From positions 485,154 to 549,153 of the forward strand of contig BJOX01000071.1 in assembly GCA_009731375.1 (NCBI GenBank): a DNA stretch of 64,000 bases. The letters are read 5' to 3'. The stretch is from Paulinella micropora. Its lineage: Eukaryota > Cercozoa > Imbricatea > Euglyphida. Shown one piece after another: positions 49,511-58,346 of this stretch. Position numbers and translations under genes: made by a program. The notes under the pieces were generated by a model. It was not told where the DNA came from and searched no databases. It was given only the letters and a program-made list of their open reading frames with translations. Position 1 is the first letter of the stretch. Each line of letters begins with the position of its first letter.

Positions 49511-49738
49511 ATGCAGAGGACACCTCAATTTACCAAGAAAGAAATCGTTCAACGGAGAAGGGAAAGGGCGAAAGCATTTTTGAAGGCTCATCCTGATAAG
49601 AATAGGGAAAATGCGAAGGCATACTATTATAAGAACCAAGAAAGGATAAAAATAATGCGGAAGGAGAAATACGAAAAACAAAAAGCAGAATTGCTTGAAT
49701 TGAGAGCGTTTCGCAAAAGTATGCCAAACAATATATAA
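49511..49738 (+). CDS. Small basic coiled-coil protein
   Basis: 75 residues. The first dozen (MQRTPQFTKKE) resemble the preceding CEH protein, but the rest is a basic helix (RRRERAKAFLKAHPDKNREN, then KNQERIKIMRKEKYEKQKAE). The promoter and leader are a duplicate of those at 49115-49163. It is probably a chimera created by duplication of the leader with a different body. Confidence 0.45.
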   Translation: MQRTPQFTKKEIVQRRRERAKAFLKAHPDKNRENAKAYYYKNQERIKIMRKEKYEKQKAELLELRAFRKSMPNNI

Positions 49739-49779
49739 TTTATTTTATATATAAAAATATATACACTATTATATAAACC

Positions 49780-50291
49780 ATGGACACCCCTCACAGCCGA
49801 TCGTATTGGACATATAAAGACTTACAACTTCATTTGGATTACGTGAATTGAAGTTATTTCTTAAATCTAGTCAATGCAGTGTCATTTCTATCACCCGATG
49901 GAAAGTGGAACACGGCCGACTGGAAACTTATGGAAAATATAGAAAAAGGGAAGAACAATATTGTTGTTGCTCACACGAGATTACAAAGAATTACATTGTA
50001 AAAAACGTAAAAAACGGGAGAGAAATGGTGCTAGGCTCCGAATGTATCAAGCGGTTTAAGAACGATAAAATGAATGAAAACTTGTCATTGCTCATCCGCA
50101 CTCTTGACAATCTGAACATTAAATTCTGCTGTTATTGTAATAGCAATAGGGCGATTCCAAAAAAGATTGTAGAAAAATATCCGAACAGAGACAAGTATTA
50201 TCACAAAGCCTGCTTAATGAATATGTTGAAGTATTGTGAACATTGTGGAAAATACAAAGGATTTATTTCCTGCGGGTGCTTGAATAAGTAA
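49780..50291 (+). pseudogene. Zn-finger protein, frameshifted near its start
   Basis: An ATG at 49780 opens a frame (MDTPHSRSYWTYKDLQ) that ends at a TGA at 49849-49851; the remainder continues in another frame from about 49848. The downstream domain has CCCSHEITKNYIVKNVKNGR and MVLGSECIKRF, then CCYC and CEHCGKYKGFISCGC pairs, a pattern of two zinc sites seen in uncharacterised giant-virus proteins. A single indel explains the break. Function unknown. Confidence 0.5.
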
Positions 50292-50433
50292 GAAAAGAAA
50301 CAAGTTGTTTTTTTTGTCATAACGATATATAAAAAAATCTAATTTCCTATTTAAGGACAATGATATACATGGGTATATGGATATATAGAATAATTAATTT
50401 ATTTTTATAAAAATATCCGATCGACTATATAAC

Positions 50434-52880
50434 ATGACCGCACCGACACTGACCAATAACAAATGGTATTACAAACAAGAAGAAACACTGAGAGATAAAC
50501 CACAAGATGCGGTTCTTATCAAGTGTGGAAATAAACAATTCGCCAATATGCCATGCCAAGAGGATTTCATTGAATTGATTGAAAACACGCCCGATTACCA
50601 AAAGCAATACTATGAAGTATTAATGGAAAACAAACCGCAACGAATGTTTGCCGACATTGATGACGATGAATTATCAATCACACGAGAAAAAATGTATGAG
50701 CGGTGGAACACGCTTATGGAAAACGTATTTGCTAATGTAGGCTTGAAGTATAATCCCAAAAAAGCCAAATTCTTAGACGCGTGTAAGGATGGCTAAATGT
50801 CGTGCCATTTTTCTTACGATAACGGCTTGGTGTTTAAAAACTGCGAAACACAAAAAGATTTTTGGAAGTATGTGGAAGTAGTGATTGAAAATGATTATCC
50901 CGACCTCTGCTTCACATTTGAACGAGCCGACAAGAATATTGAATTACGAACCATACTTGATATCTCCGTCTATAACAAAAACAGTGCTTTTCGCACGATC
51001 TATTCTCATAAAGAAGATAGCGACCGCGTTTTGCTCCCATATTCATACACACCAAAAACAAACACTATGAAACTGCTACAAGATGTAGAAATAGATGATT
51101 ATCTGATTATGCGCCCGATGACAATACATTTTACGATGTAAAAATTCCCGAATATACAACTTTGAAGCGATATCAACATATCACGTTGGACAAAATACGC
51201 GGAATTATACTCCACAAAATACCAAATGTAGAAATTGCTGAAATAAAGCAGAGAATGTTTGTTTTGAAAACCAAGGGGACACGAGTGTGTATTATAAACG
51301 GGGAAGAAAACACCAGCGACAATTGCTATGTAGTGTGGAGAAGAGACTGGCTGTATTTCTACTGCCATGATAGCAGTTGCGATGGTAAAGGCATGAAAAT
51401 TCACGAATTATCGCCCGCTATCGTCCGCAATATCAACACGATTGATGATATGCGACGATTTGCCAGCGAATGTAATAATTTAGAAAAATTCAAAAAGTTG
51501 ATAGACACTGCTTTGGCGTGGATGAATAATTCATACACTTTTGCTAACTTGGCGAAGCCCGCCATAATTGAAGATTATGTTGATTCCAAATGCAAGAAGA
51601 TATTTCGCTACAAGACGGAGTCAGCAATGGAGTCATTCTTCAAAAACAAAAGAGTAAAGAGCAATGTATCAAAGGAGGACTGGATAGCGCTTGGCAAAAA
51701 CCCCGCCACATTGAATGTTGTTGATTTGTACAAAATGTGGAATACACACCCGAGATGACAAGAAATAAATGACGTAATCTTTGACCCCAATGCATACTTT
51801 GATAATAATAAACAAGGGTTTTATAACTTGTTTAAGGGTTTTGAAATCCAAGCGGACACATTAAAAAACGTGAAATCCTTCACGGCAGAAGAAGAAAAAA
51901 ATGAAGCATTCTTTCAGTATATCCTAAACAGATGGTGCGGGGGAAGGCAAGATATATATAAAAAGGTGCTTGATATGTTTGCGAGCATTTACCAAAAGCC
52001 GTGGCAAAAACTACATTTATCATTGGTTTTGACGATTACTGAACGAGCAGGTAAGGGGATTATTCTTGAAATATTCAAAGACATAATTGGTGCCGATTAT
52101 TACTTCCAGCCGTCCGACGTTAGAGAAATATTAGGCGATTTCAATGTTCAACTCGCAAAAGCAATCGTAGTATTTATGGACGAAATAGTATGGGGTGGTG
52201 ATAAAGAACGAGCGGGAACAATTAAGAAATTTGTATCAGAAAACATGCTCACTCTTAAACAAAAATATTTACCAAATCTAACATTGGAAAATATGTTATT
52301 CTTAGTCTTTGCTTCAAACGAAGAGTAGGTAGTGCCAGCGGGAACAACTGAGCAACGATGGCTCGTCCTTGAAGTTTCTGATGAACTAGCACTCATGAAA
52401 ACAGACGAAAAGAGAAAAGTGATTGTGGATATTAGGTCTATTGACATGCAACGACTTGCAAAGTTTCTCCTTGAACGAGACCTCAGCGAGTTCAACGATC
52501 GCGAAACAATCATTACAAAGGGGTTACGAGCACAAAAATTAAAATCTCTTTCAAAGTTGAGAAAGTGGTGGTTGGATTGCTTAAACTTAGGATATATCAT
52601 GAAAGATTTTCCAGAAATTCATTTTGGTGGAGAAGTTTCAAAAGAAGCATTGTATGATGTTTATAAAGCAAATGCGAATAACCCGCACACTTCGCGTGTT
52701 AGTTTCTGGACTAGTCTTAAAAAACTCATGCCAAATATGGTAGAAGAAAAGAAAACGATGGAAGCAGGCACGCGAGTTAGATACGTAGATTTGCGAACTT
52801 TAGAAGAATGTAAAAATCAATAGGTTATTTATGGTGATAATGAATCGAATTTTGACGATGACGACGACGACGATGAATAA
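50434..52880 (+). pseudogene. Primase-superfamily 3 helicase, decayed
   Basis: About 815 codons. The N-terminal archaeo-eukaryotic primase part has RMFADIDDDEL (metal-binding Asp pair) and MSCHFSYDNG (Ser-x-His). The C-terminal helicase has TERAGKGIILEIF (Walker A-like), IVVFMDEIVWGG (Walker B) and LFLVFASNEE (motif C). In-frame stops are TAA 50794-50796, TGA 51756-51758, TAG 52326-52328 and TAG 52821-52823, with a frameshift at about 51105-51120. The frame ends in a poly-Asp tail at 52878-52880. This would be the replication enzyme of the virus; copy A's version lies outside the window. Confidence 0.7.
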
Positions 52881-53012
52881 TCAATATATAAAAATAGATT
52901 TTTTTTCTTGTAGTTAATATAGTATGTTATCTACTAAGCAAAACTATTTAGATACGATATAAAAATAGACTCATTTAAGTAGCGACATAAAACAACAAGC
53001 AAATAGTTTAAA

Positions 53013-53324
53013 CCTGAAATTGTCGCATTTTACGAAAAATACTGATCCGAACAACACCCGCGGGGTGATAACGTTGAATTTTCATTGCCACCCGGTGATA
53101 CATTGAAGGAAGTCGTTTTTGATGAGGCGGAAGAATTTACGCCTTTTAAAGAAAGTGATTTGAAGGAAAATAGTATAACCGAAATCAATGCTAACATAGT
53201 AGAAGAATTAGCCAAAAAAGAAATGCCAGTTATGAAAAACAAAACACTTATTAAAGCAAAGCGGAATCCACCCGAGAGCGTGTATAGTTGCTATGAAATA
53301 ATAACAGCATATTTGAAAATATAA
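53013..53324 (+). pseudogene. Degraded acidic small gene
   Basis: A frame with no visible ATG encodes an acidic protein (VVFDEAEEFTPFKESDLKEN, NIVEELAKKEMPVMKNKT) and contains a TGA at 53043-53045. The residues on both sides of this stop look coding and continuous. No family was recognised. Confidence 0.35.
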
Positions 53325-53348
53325 AAAAACCTACTTAATTTCTTGTAT

Positions 53349-53549
53349 ATGAAAGTTGATGACCGCACCATATTACAGGAGGATATGAAGAAATAGCACG
53401 AAAGCAGATACACACACATACCACCAGAGCAACGCCCCACTCTTAAATATGGTAAGTTAGATTATAGGACGTTTTTCCACGACGTTTTATCTCAACACGA
53501 TGGCAAACTCACGACACTAAAAGATATGTATGACAGATTTCATGTATAA
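53349..53549 (+). pseudogene. Small gene with one nonsense codon
   Basis: ATG at 53349, TAG at 53394-53396, then an open frame (HIPPEQRPTLKYGKLDYRTF, then HDGKLTTLKDMYDRF) to the TAA at 53547-53549. It overlaps the 3' end of the convergent gene G by 10 bp. Length 66 codons if the stop is ignored. Function unknown. Confidence 0.35.
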
Positions 53550-53906
53550 GACGCAGTAAGTCTTACGTCGCGCATTACATCAATATTGAAATATGAAGGT
53601 TTGAAAGATACAGGCTCCGCAGACGCTGATTTATAATACACTTCTATGTTTAATGGTGCGCCAGTCGCATACGTTACCAGAACGTCATTTGTTGTATTAT
53701 CTACAATTCGTATAGTGCGGTTATTGGTTGTATCCGCGGTGTTTGGACAAGTCATCTGCCAAGTCAAATTCATTTGAACTCCATATCTTTGGATTAGCCA
53801 CACACAATCAAAAGACTTATAATCAATTGCAATTCTATAATTTAGCACTTCTGTATAATAATCATATGTATTCGTGCCATCTGTGATATGAAACCAAAAT
53901 TGAAAT
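53540..53906 (-). pseudogene. Gene G, 3' part, cut by satellite DNA
   Basis: Reading on the minus strand, satellite TATC ends at ATTTCAAT (53906-53899) and the frame continues FWFHITDGTNTYDYYTEVLN, then LNYRIAIDYKSFDCVW, to the TGA at 53542-53540. It is the continuation of 43757-44027. Beta-rich composition (NRTIRIVDNTTNDVLVTYAT) fits a virion surface protein, which is inference. Confidence 0.6.
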
Positions 53907-54065
53907 GATAGATAGATAAATAGATGGATAGATGGATAGATACAAACATACATACCTATCAATATCTAGTCTGCTGTTCAACAGGTTAGCTAGATAGATG
54001 GATAGGTATATAAATATATAGATAGATAGATAGATAGATAGATTAGATAGATTAGATAAGTACAC

Positions 54066-54118
<53 letters not shown>

Positions 54119-54119
54119 T
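53907..54119 (-). repeat. Short satellite remnant beside gene G
   Basis: (GATA)n with one CTGTTGAACAGCAGACTAGA-type block near 53965. It is the right edge of the satellite that interrupts gene G, followed without further satellite by GC-rich sequence. Confidence 0.8.
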
Positions 54120-54179
54120 CTAGGAATTGGGTACAAAACGTCCCAAACCGTCCCGGGGGCATCCAGTATGAGTAAAACA

Positions 54180-54420
54180 AGTGAGAAGTGGCGTTATTAC
54201 TAGAAGTGGCGTGAGGTGGCCGGTGGCGGGGAAGTGGGGGAAGTGGGTGAAGCGGGTGAAGTGGGTGAAGCCGGGGAAGCCGGGGAAGTGGGTGAAGTGC
54301 GTGGAGCCTGCCGGGGGCGGGCTGAGTTTGCCGAGTGCGCGGTGCGCCACTAGAGAGCGAGAGGTCGGCCACTAGAGAGCGACTAGAAAACACTAGAGAG
54401 TGAAAGGCCGGCCGGCTCAC
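54180..54420 (+). repeat. GC-rich minisatellite
   Basis: Irregular tandem units of GAAGTGGGTGAAGCGGG type (54230-54305), followed by repeats of CACTAGAGAGCGA (54348-54400). Open frames across it are low complexity. The following 150 bp are AT-rich with no recognisable feature. Confidence 0.5.
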
Positions 54421-54610
54421 GTTTTCTTTCCTACTATTTTACAAAAATATACAATATTATATTTTATTTATTTTCTTTTTTTTTAGACCATTCAAACAAT
54501 TCATAGTATATATATAAGGCTCTATAAGGGTCGAAATTTTAAAACTTGCCTAGTTACAAGTGTTCTTCGGGGACCTCTCAAACGCGGAGCCCACACACCC
54601 CACCACTACG

Positions 54611-54672
54611 AGGGGGGGGGGGGGGGGGGGGGCCTTTTTTGGGGGGGGGGGGGGGGGGGATGNNNNNNNNNN
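54611..54672. other. Homopolymer G runs and assembly gap
   Basis: Two long G runs (54611-54632 and 54641-54659) flank a CCTTTTTT and precede ten Ns. This may be a sequencing or scaffolding artefact. The 3' end of the neighbouring minus-strand gene is therefore unreliable. Confidence 0.6.
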
Positions 54673-55594
54673 CTTGCTTGTAGAAGCGGCGGGGCAGTAG
54701 CTCATAGTCACCGAACTCCTTGAGCCAGACGTCAAGCTCGGAGTAGTGGTCGAGGCTGGCACGGAAGACAAGGGCTTCGACTGCGTAGTCGGGCTTGGCG
54801 GGCACGTGGTTGACGTTGTGGTCCCATTCGTAGATGATGTTGTATGCATCTAGTGCAGAGACCCAGATATCATCCTCTTCGTCGTTGTTCAGCACGCCCT
54901 CATACATACCCCAGTCATTCTCTGTTCTCATGAGCTCTAGTTCTAGTCCGTCATCTATCATCATACCTACAGTGTCATGGAAATCGTCGAGTGAGAGAAC
55001 ACACACTAAGTTTTCTGCATCTAGGTAGGTACGATGGAGGGTATCGAACACACGCCTGTAATGGATGATGTACTTAGAATATTTCTCCTCTACAAGACAA
55101 GGGAAGCATCTATTCCTATACAGCCCTTGGTAAGTAGGGACGTCGTCATCCTCCTCGTCGGTAAGGTGACGTAAACACTCGAAGCACACGTTGCTGAGGT
55201 CTACTTTCGTTGTTAAGTCCAGTCTCATCAAGAGTCTGAAGAAGGAGAAGCTGTTAGAATGTACACGAATTGGTTTGGGAAGGGTATACGAATGAGTTAC
55301 ATAGGCAGCCCAAAGGAACTTGCCTAGCTTTGTTTGGAGACGTATTTCTTCGTCGAACTCCTCTACGAGTGCAAGCCAGGGCTCCTCGTCAGGATCCATG
55401 TAGGTGAGGCCTCGCACTTCGAACGAAGCAACAGCATAGCAACGAAAGTCGCTGATTGCCAAGAAGGAAAAAACCGTGAACATGGCAAAGAGGTTTCCCT
55501 CTAAAAAGCGAACTATAGACGACATAGAAATAGTTTGCTTGAGCTCAGTACGAGCCTTTTTCGTGGGCCTGGACATGCCTTCAGCTATTTCCAT
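54673..55594 (-). CDS. F-box-like protein, 3' end in gap
   Basis: About 307 residues up to the gap. The N-terminus (VRFLEGNLFAMFTVFSFLAI) resembles an F-box-like helix bundle, followed by a Cys pair (NVCFECLRHL) and a second (NRCFPCLVEEKYSKY) that may bind zinc. The rest is acidic and helical. The 206-residue protein at 57113-57733 has a similar layout, suggesting two members of one family. Codon use is GC-rich compared with copies A-C. Function unknown. Confidence 0.5.
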
Positions 55595-55662
55595 GTTGCG
55601 TGAGTGAGTGGCCGGGCCGTCACGACTGCCGCTTTTTTTTCCGTGACAACATAGAAATAAGC

Positions 55663-56031
55663 ATGTCTGCCCCTTGGCCTCGTCGTTTCACCTCGTACGT
55701 CGTCCTAGGCTACCAAGATTGCTACGACAACTACGTGGACCCAGTTCCTTTGAACTTTCAGCCCAATTCCAACATCTTCTACGACCATCCTCTGTTGCCT
55801 CGAGCACTTTTCAGACACTATGCAACTTCGCCTGCTCGTGCCTACTATGCTCTTTACGCTGTCTATGGCTACTATTTGCTTGGTCCTCTCAGTCAGTTTC
55901 AGTGGGTTCGCTGCACGTTTGCTCGAGACGCTTGCGGGACGCCTTGCTACTTGTATGAGTATTCTCCCAGCTGCCCATACTGCTTCCAGGGCCTAGACTA
56001 CTGCATGGGACAATGCTGCTTCCAGGCCTAG
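55663..56031 (+). CDS. Tyr/Cys-rich small protein
   Basis: 122 residues from the first ATG (MSAPWPRRFTSYVVLGYQDC); the frame is open further upstream without ATG. Rich in Tyr, Phe, Pro and Cys, with a C-terminal Cys cluster (SCPYCFQGLDYCMGQCC). A near repeat of its last 40 bp lies immediately downstream (56023-56048). It is divergent from the F-box-like gene. Could be a real small protein or an open frame in a duplicated region. Confidence 0.35.
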   Translation: MSAPWPRRFTSYVVLGYQDCYDNYVDPVPLNFQPNSNIFYDHPLLPRALFRHYATSPARAYYALYAVYGYYLLGPLSQFQWVRCTFARDACGTPCYLYEYSPSCPYCFQGLDYCMGQCCFQA

Positions 56032-56290
56032 ACTACTGCATGGGACGATCCTGTTTCGAGAGTAGACTGAGCTTCTAAGCTCAAGTTCTGTGTTGTTATT
56101 AAATACTGTTTCTACTCGACTGTAACTTACTTAATAAAGGCAGGAGGGCATCTTGAGTAACACACACACACCTACAAGCAAGCCGGCTCGAATCGACCGT
56201 ATCAATATGCACAGCAGTCGGAAGCACAGTTCTTTAATAACGCTTTTCCGTTTCTGGACCGTCCCTGTTAGCTTTGGTAGATACCGTGAG

Positions 56291-56665
56291 TCAAAGGATG
56301 TTATATGGCACTATGGGTCGTCTGCATTCGGTGCATGTCAGTTGCTGGTCAACTTCACCCACCATTTCTTTCTGGCAGATTCGGCACAGGAATGTAGGCT
56401 GATGAGGTTGTTCCTGCTGTGAGGGCATGGGCCTGATGATTGTGGTGCTCTTGGGCGGGATGGGGACGGAGTTGTCCTTGAAGAAGAGGTGGTTGCCACC
56501 TGTTCGCCTGTCGTCTCGGTGGTGCACGAGTCTCGCCATTATCTTCTTGTGGTAGAAGACGAGCCTGTTGTGGTCTTCGATCAGTGCGAGCATCATCTGC
56601 TCGTCGTGCTTGGCCTTCTCCACACAGTAGTCGCATTGACATCCTTCGCAGATGGTGTCAGACAT
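56291..56665 (-). CDS. Zinc-ribbon small protein
   Basis: 124 residues. An N-terminal CEGCQCDYC cluster, a charged helix (KAKHDEQMMLALIEDHNRLV), and a C-terminal pair of knuckles (FLCRICQKEM and LTCTECRRPIV) that would form a zinc ribbon. It may be a transcription-factor-like protein of the element. No specific family was recognised. Confidence 0.5.
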   Translation of the reverse strand: MSDTICEGCQCDYCVEKAKHDEQMMLALIEDHNRLVFYHKKIMARLVHHRDDRRTGGNHLFFKDNSVPIPPKSTTIIRPMPSQQEQPHQPTFLCRICQKEMVGEVDQQLTCTECRRPIVPYNIL

Positions 56666-56721
56666 GTAGTAGATGTAGTGGTCTACTTTTTTTTGGTGGT
56701 TGCAAAGTAGTGCTTTGCTAT

Positions 56722-56850
56722 TTAAAGTTTGAATCCTGTCCTGTGTGGTGGGAGTGTGCTGACGTTACTAGTTGGCCTGCGTGGAGGCAGTGTGGTCTTG
56801 GGGCCTTTCTTTTTCTTTGTCTTCTTGGGAGGACGAGTGCTGCTGTTCAT
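56722..56850 (-). CDS. Possible short basic peptide
   Basis: 42 codons from the ATG at 56850 (MNSSTRPPKKTKKKKGPKTT), Lys/Pro-rich. An upstream extension of the frame is low complexity and unlikely. Support is weak: no homologue in the window and short length. Confidence 0.2.
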   Translation of the reverse strand: MNSSTRPPKKTKKKKGPKTTLPPRRPTSNVSTLPPHRTGFKL

Positions 56851-57004
56851 TATTGTGACTAGTATTCTCCCTTGTTTAGAAAATAAAAAAAAATAATTCT
56901 CGCTAGAGGGAGAGAGGGAGAGAGAGAGAGAAAAAAAAAGCTGCCTACAGAAAATACACACACGTATATCTTTTGTGGTATATGTGAGTATATCTCTGAC
57001 AAGC

Positions 57005-57080
57005 TAACATTCTATGGGTATCGAACCATCGACATCTTGTGCGCACAAGCTGACTCAGCCAACAGAGCCAGGCATGCACA
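57005..57080 (-). tRNA. tRNA-like sequence, degenerate
   Basis: On the minus strand TGGCTCTGTTGG (57059-57070) fits the pol III A box and GGTTCGATACCC (57016-57027) the B box / T-loop, with correct order and spacing. The anticodon arm CTTGTGCGCACAAG pairs but with a short loop, and the acceptor stem has two or more mismatches. It is best read as a tRNA pseudogene or tRNA-derived repeat. Confidence 0.35.
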
Positions 57081-57112
57081 TGCATGCGAAAGTACCTATT
57101 CCGTCAATGCTC

Positions 57113-57733
57113 TTATAGGATGTAGTACCTGTCTGGCACAAACATGTAAGCAAAATGCTGTGCTAACCTCTCGAACACTTCTCGTCTAATGTATACTCTG
57201 TTTTGGTACTTCCATGCTAGGCTGTTGCTGTCACGAATGTAGTCCATCAGCCTTGCCCGTGCCACTGGATACAGGGAGACAGATTCCCATCGACGGTAGG
57301 CCCTTATCTCTGTAGGGAAGGAGGTACGACCAATCGTTGATTGTGCTTGTTCGATAGTCATGAGATCATGGGGATGGAATGTTTCGAAGTAGTGTGCCTT
57401 GCAGTATGGCTCGTTGGTCTTCTTGTCTATGAGCATAGTACACTTCGTACACATCTTGTCATAGCCAGCGATACACACGTTCAGTAGTGACTGCAGGGGC
57501 AGGTTAGAGCTGTAGACAGGGTTCTTGCACTCCACAAACTCGCTCGTCAGCCTTCCCATAACGTAGTCCATGAACGAAGAAGACCCCTGGACTACTTTTC
57601 GTCTCTTGACTGCCCTTGCCTTCATATTGTCAAGTAGGCCACTTTCCTTCATGGCAGCCAAGAGTCTGACGAATTCTCCTATGTAGAGGTAGTCCATCAC
57701 CACACAGCCCACATCACTCTTGAGGAAGTCCAT
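57113..57733 (-). CDS. F-box-like protein with Cys knuckle
   Basis: 206 residues. The N-terminus (MDFLKSDVGCVVMDYLYIGE) and following helices resemble an F-box-like fold. CIAGYDKMCTKCTMLIDKKT, with a nearby CKAH, gives a plausible zinc site. The C-terminal half is helical and basic (AYRRWESVSLYPVARARLMD). Upstream lies the 57781-57932 inverted repeat. Function unknown; the same architecture as 54673-55594 suggests paralogy. Confidence 0.5.
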   Translation of the reverse strand: MDFLKSDVGCVVMDYLYIGEFVRLLAAMKESGLLDNMKARAVKRRKVVQGSSSFMDYVMGRLTSEFVECKNPVYSSNLPLQSLLNVCIAGYDKMCTKCTMLIDKKTNEPYCKAHYFETFHPHDLMTIEQAQSTIGRTSFPTEIRAYRRWESVSLYPVARARLMDYIRDSNSLAWKYQNRVYIRREVFERLAQHFAYMFVPDRYYIL

Positions 57734-57780
57734 TGGTTGTCCTATTGCCTTCGAATGCTTTTGAATTTTCGGTGGGGTGG

Positions 57781-57932
57781 AAAAAGTAACGGCTGCACAA
57801 TCCCTTTGGTCTAAAGGATATATAGTATCTATGTATATATATATATTAGATATATAAAATATATATATATATATATATATATAATATCTATATATCCTTT
57901 AGACTTAAGGGATTGTGCTACCGTTACTTTTT
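57781..57932. repeat. Inverted repeat, MITE-like, between divergent genes
   Basis: Arms of about 44 bp (AAAAAGTAACGG, GCACAATCCCTTT, then TCTAAAGGATATATAG on the left, mirrored on the right from 57888) flank an (AT)-rich centre. A third copy of GCCGTTACTTTTT lies at about 57955. It could be a small non-autonomous element or a bidirectional regulatory palindrome for the genes on either side. Confidence 0.55.
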
Positions 57933-58346
57933 AGACAGTCAAGGCATTGAGCAGCCGTTACTTTTTTGGGGGTGGGAAAAAAAATTCAAATTTTTTTCTG
58001 TGGTGGAGAATGGTCCATTGGGCCTTTGGAGTCCTTCCCGATGGCTGCTTGACATGCCACTCGAGGATATGATAGATCTCATCGAGGGGAGTCGGAATTT
58101 GAAGGAATCTTTCAAAAATCTTGAGTATTGCACCCGCTAGGATTTTTCGAACACCTACCCCCCCCCCCAGTCATAGTGACCCGTCCGGTCCGGCCACTTG
58201 CTTCTTTTGAATTTGATTTCTAATCGGTGGCTCTTTTTGAACGTCAGAATCAAGCTTTCTGCAAGGCTAACAAGTGCTACTGTGACCCCCCTCCCTCCCT
58301 AGGTAATCAACTATTTCCATGTTATTTATAATACATACATGCCTCC

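Larger units (their letters stand above)
47657..53906 (+). mobile_element. Segment C: other end of the copy B virus, inverted
   Basis: Starts with a terminal palindrome and a terminal repeat nearly identical to that of copy B, then carries small basic and zinc-binding genes, the primase-helicase pseudogene, two small degraded genes and the 3' part of gene G. Together with copy B this accounts for about 25 kb and a complete gene set. Almost every gene has in-frame stops. Placement relative to B requires an inversion or a second viral copy. Confidence 0.65.

Noticed and set aside
49848-50291. Start of the zinc-finger protein at the TTG at 49848
   Set aside because: A eukaryotic virus is unlikely to start at TTG, and an ATG frame at 49780 leads into it with one indel.
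50434-52880. Stop codon reassignment to explain in-frame stops
   Set aside because: TAA, TGA and TAG all occur, frameshifts are present as well, and copy A genes use normal stops.
54120-54420. Frames over the GC-rich minisatellite
   Set aside because: Low-complexity repeat translation, no conserved domain and no start context.
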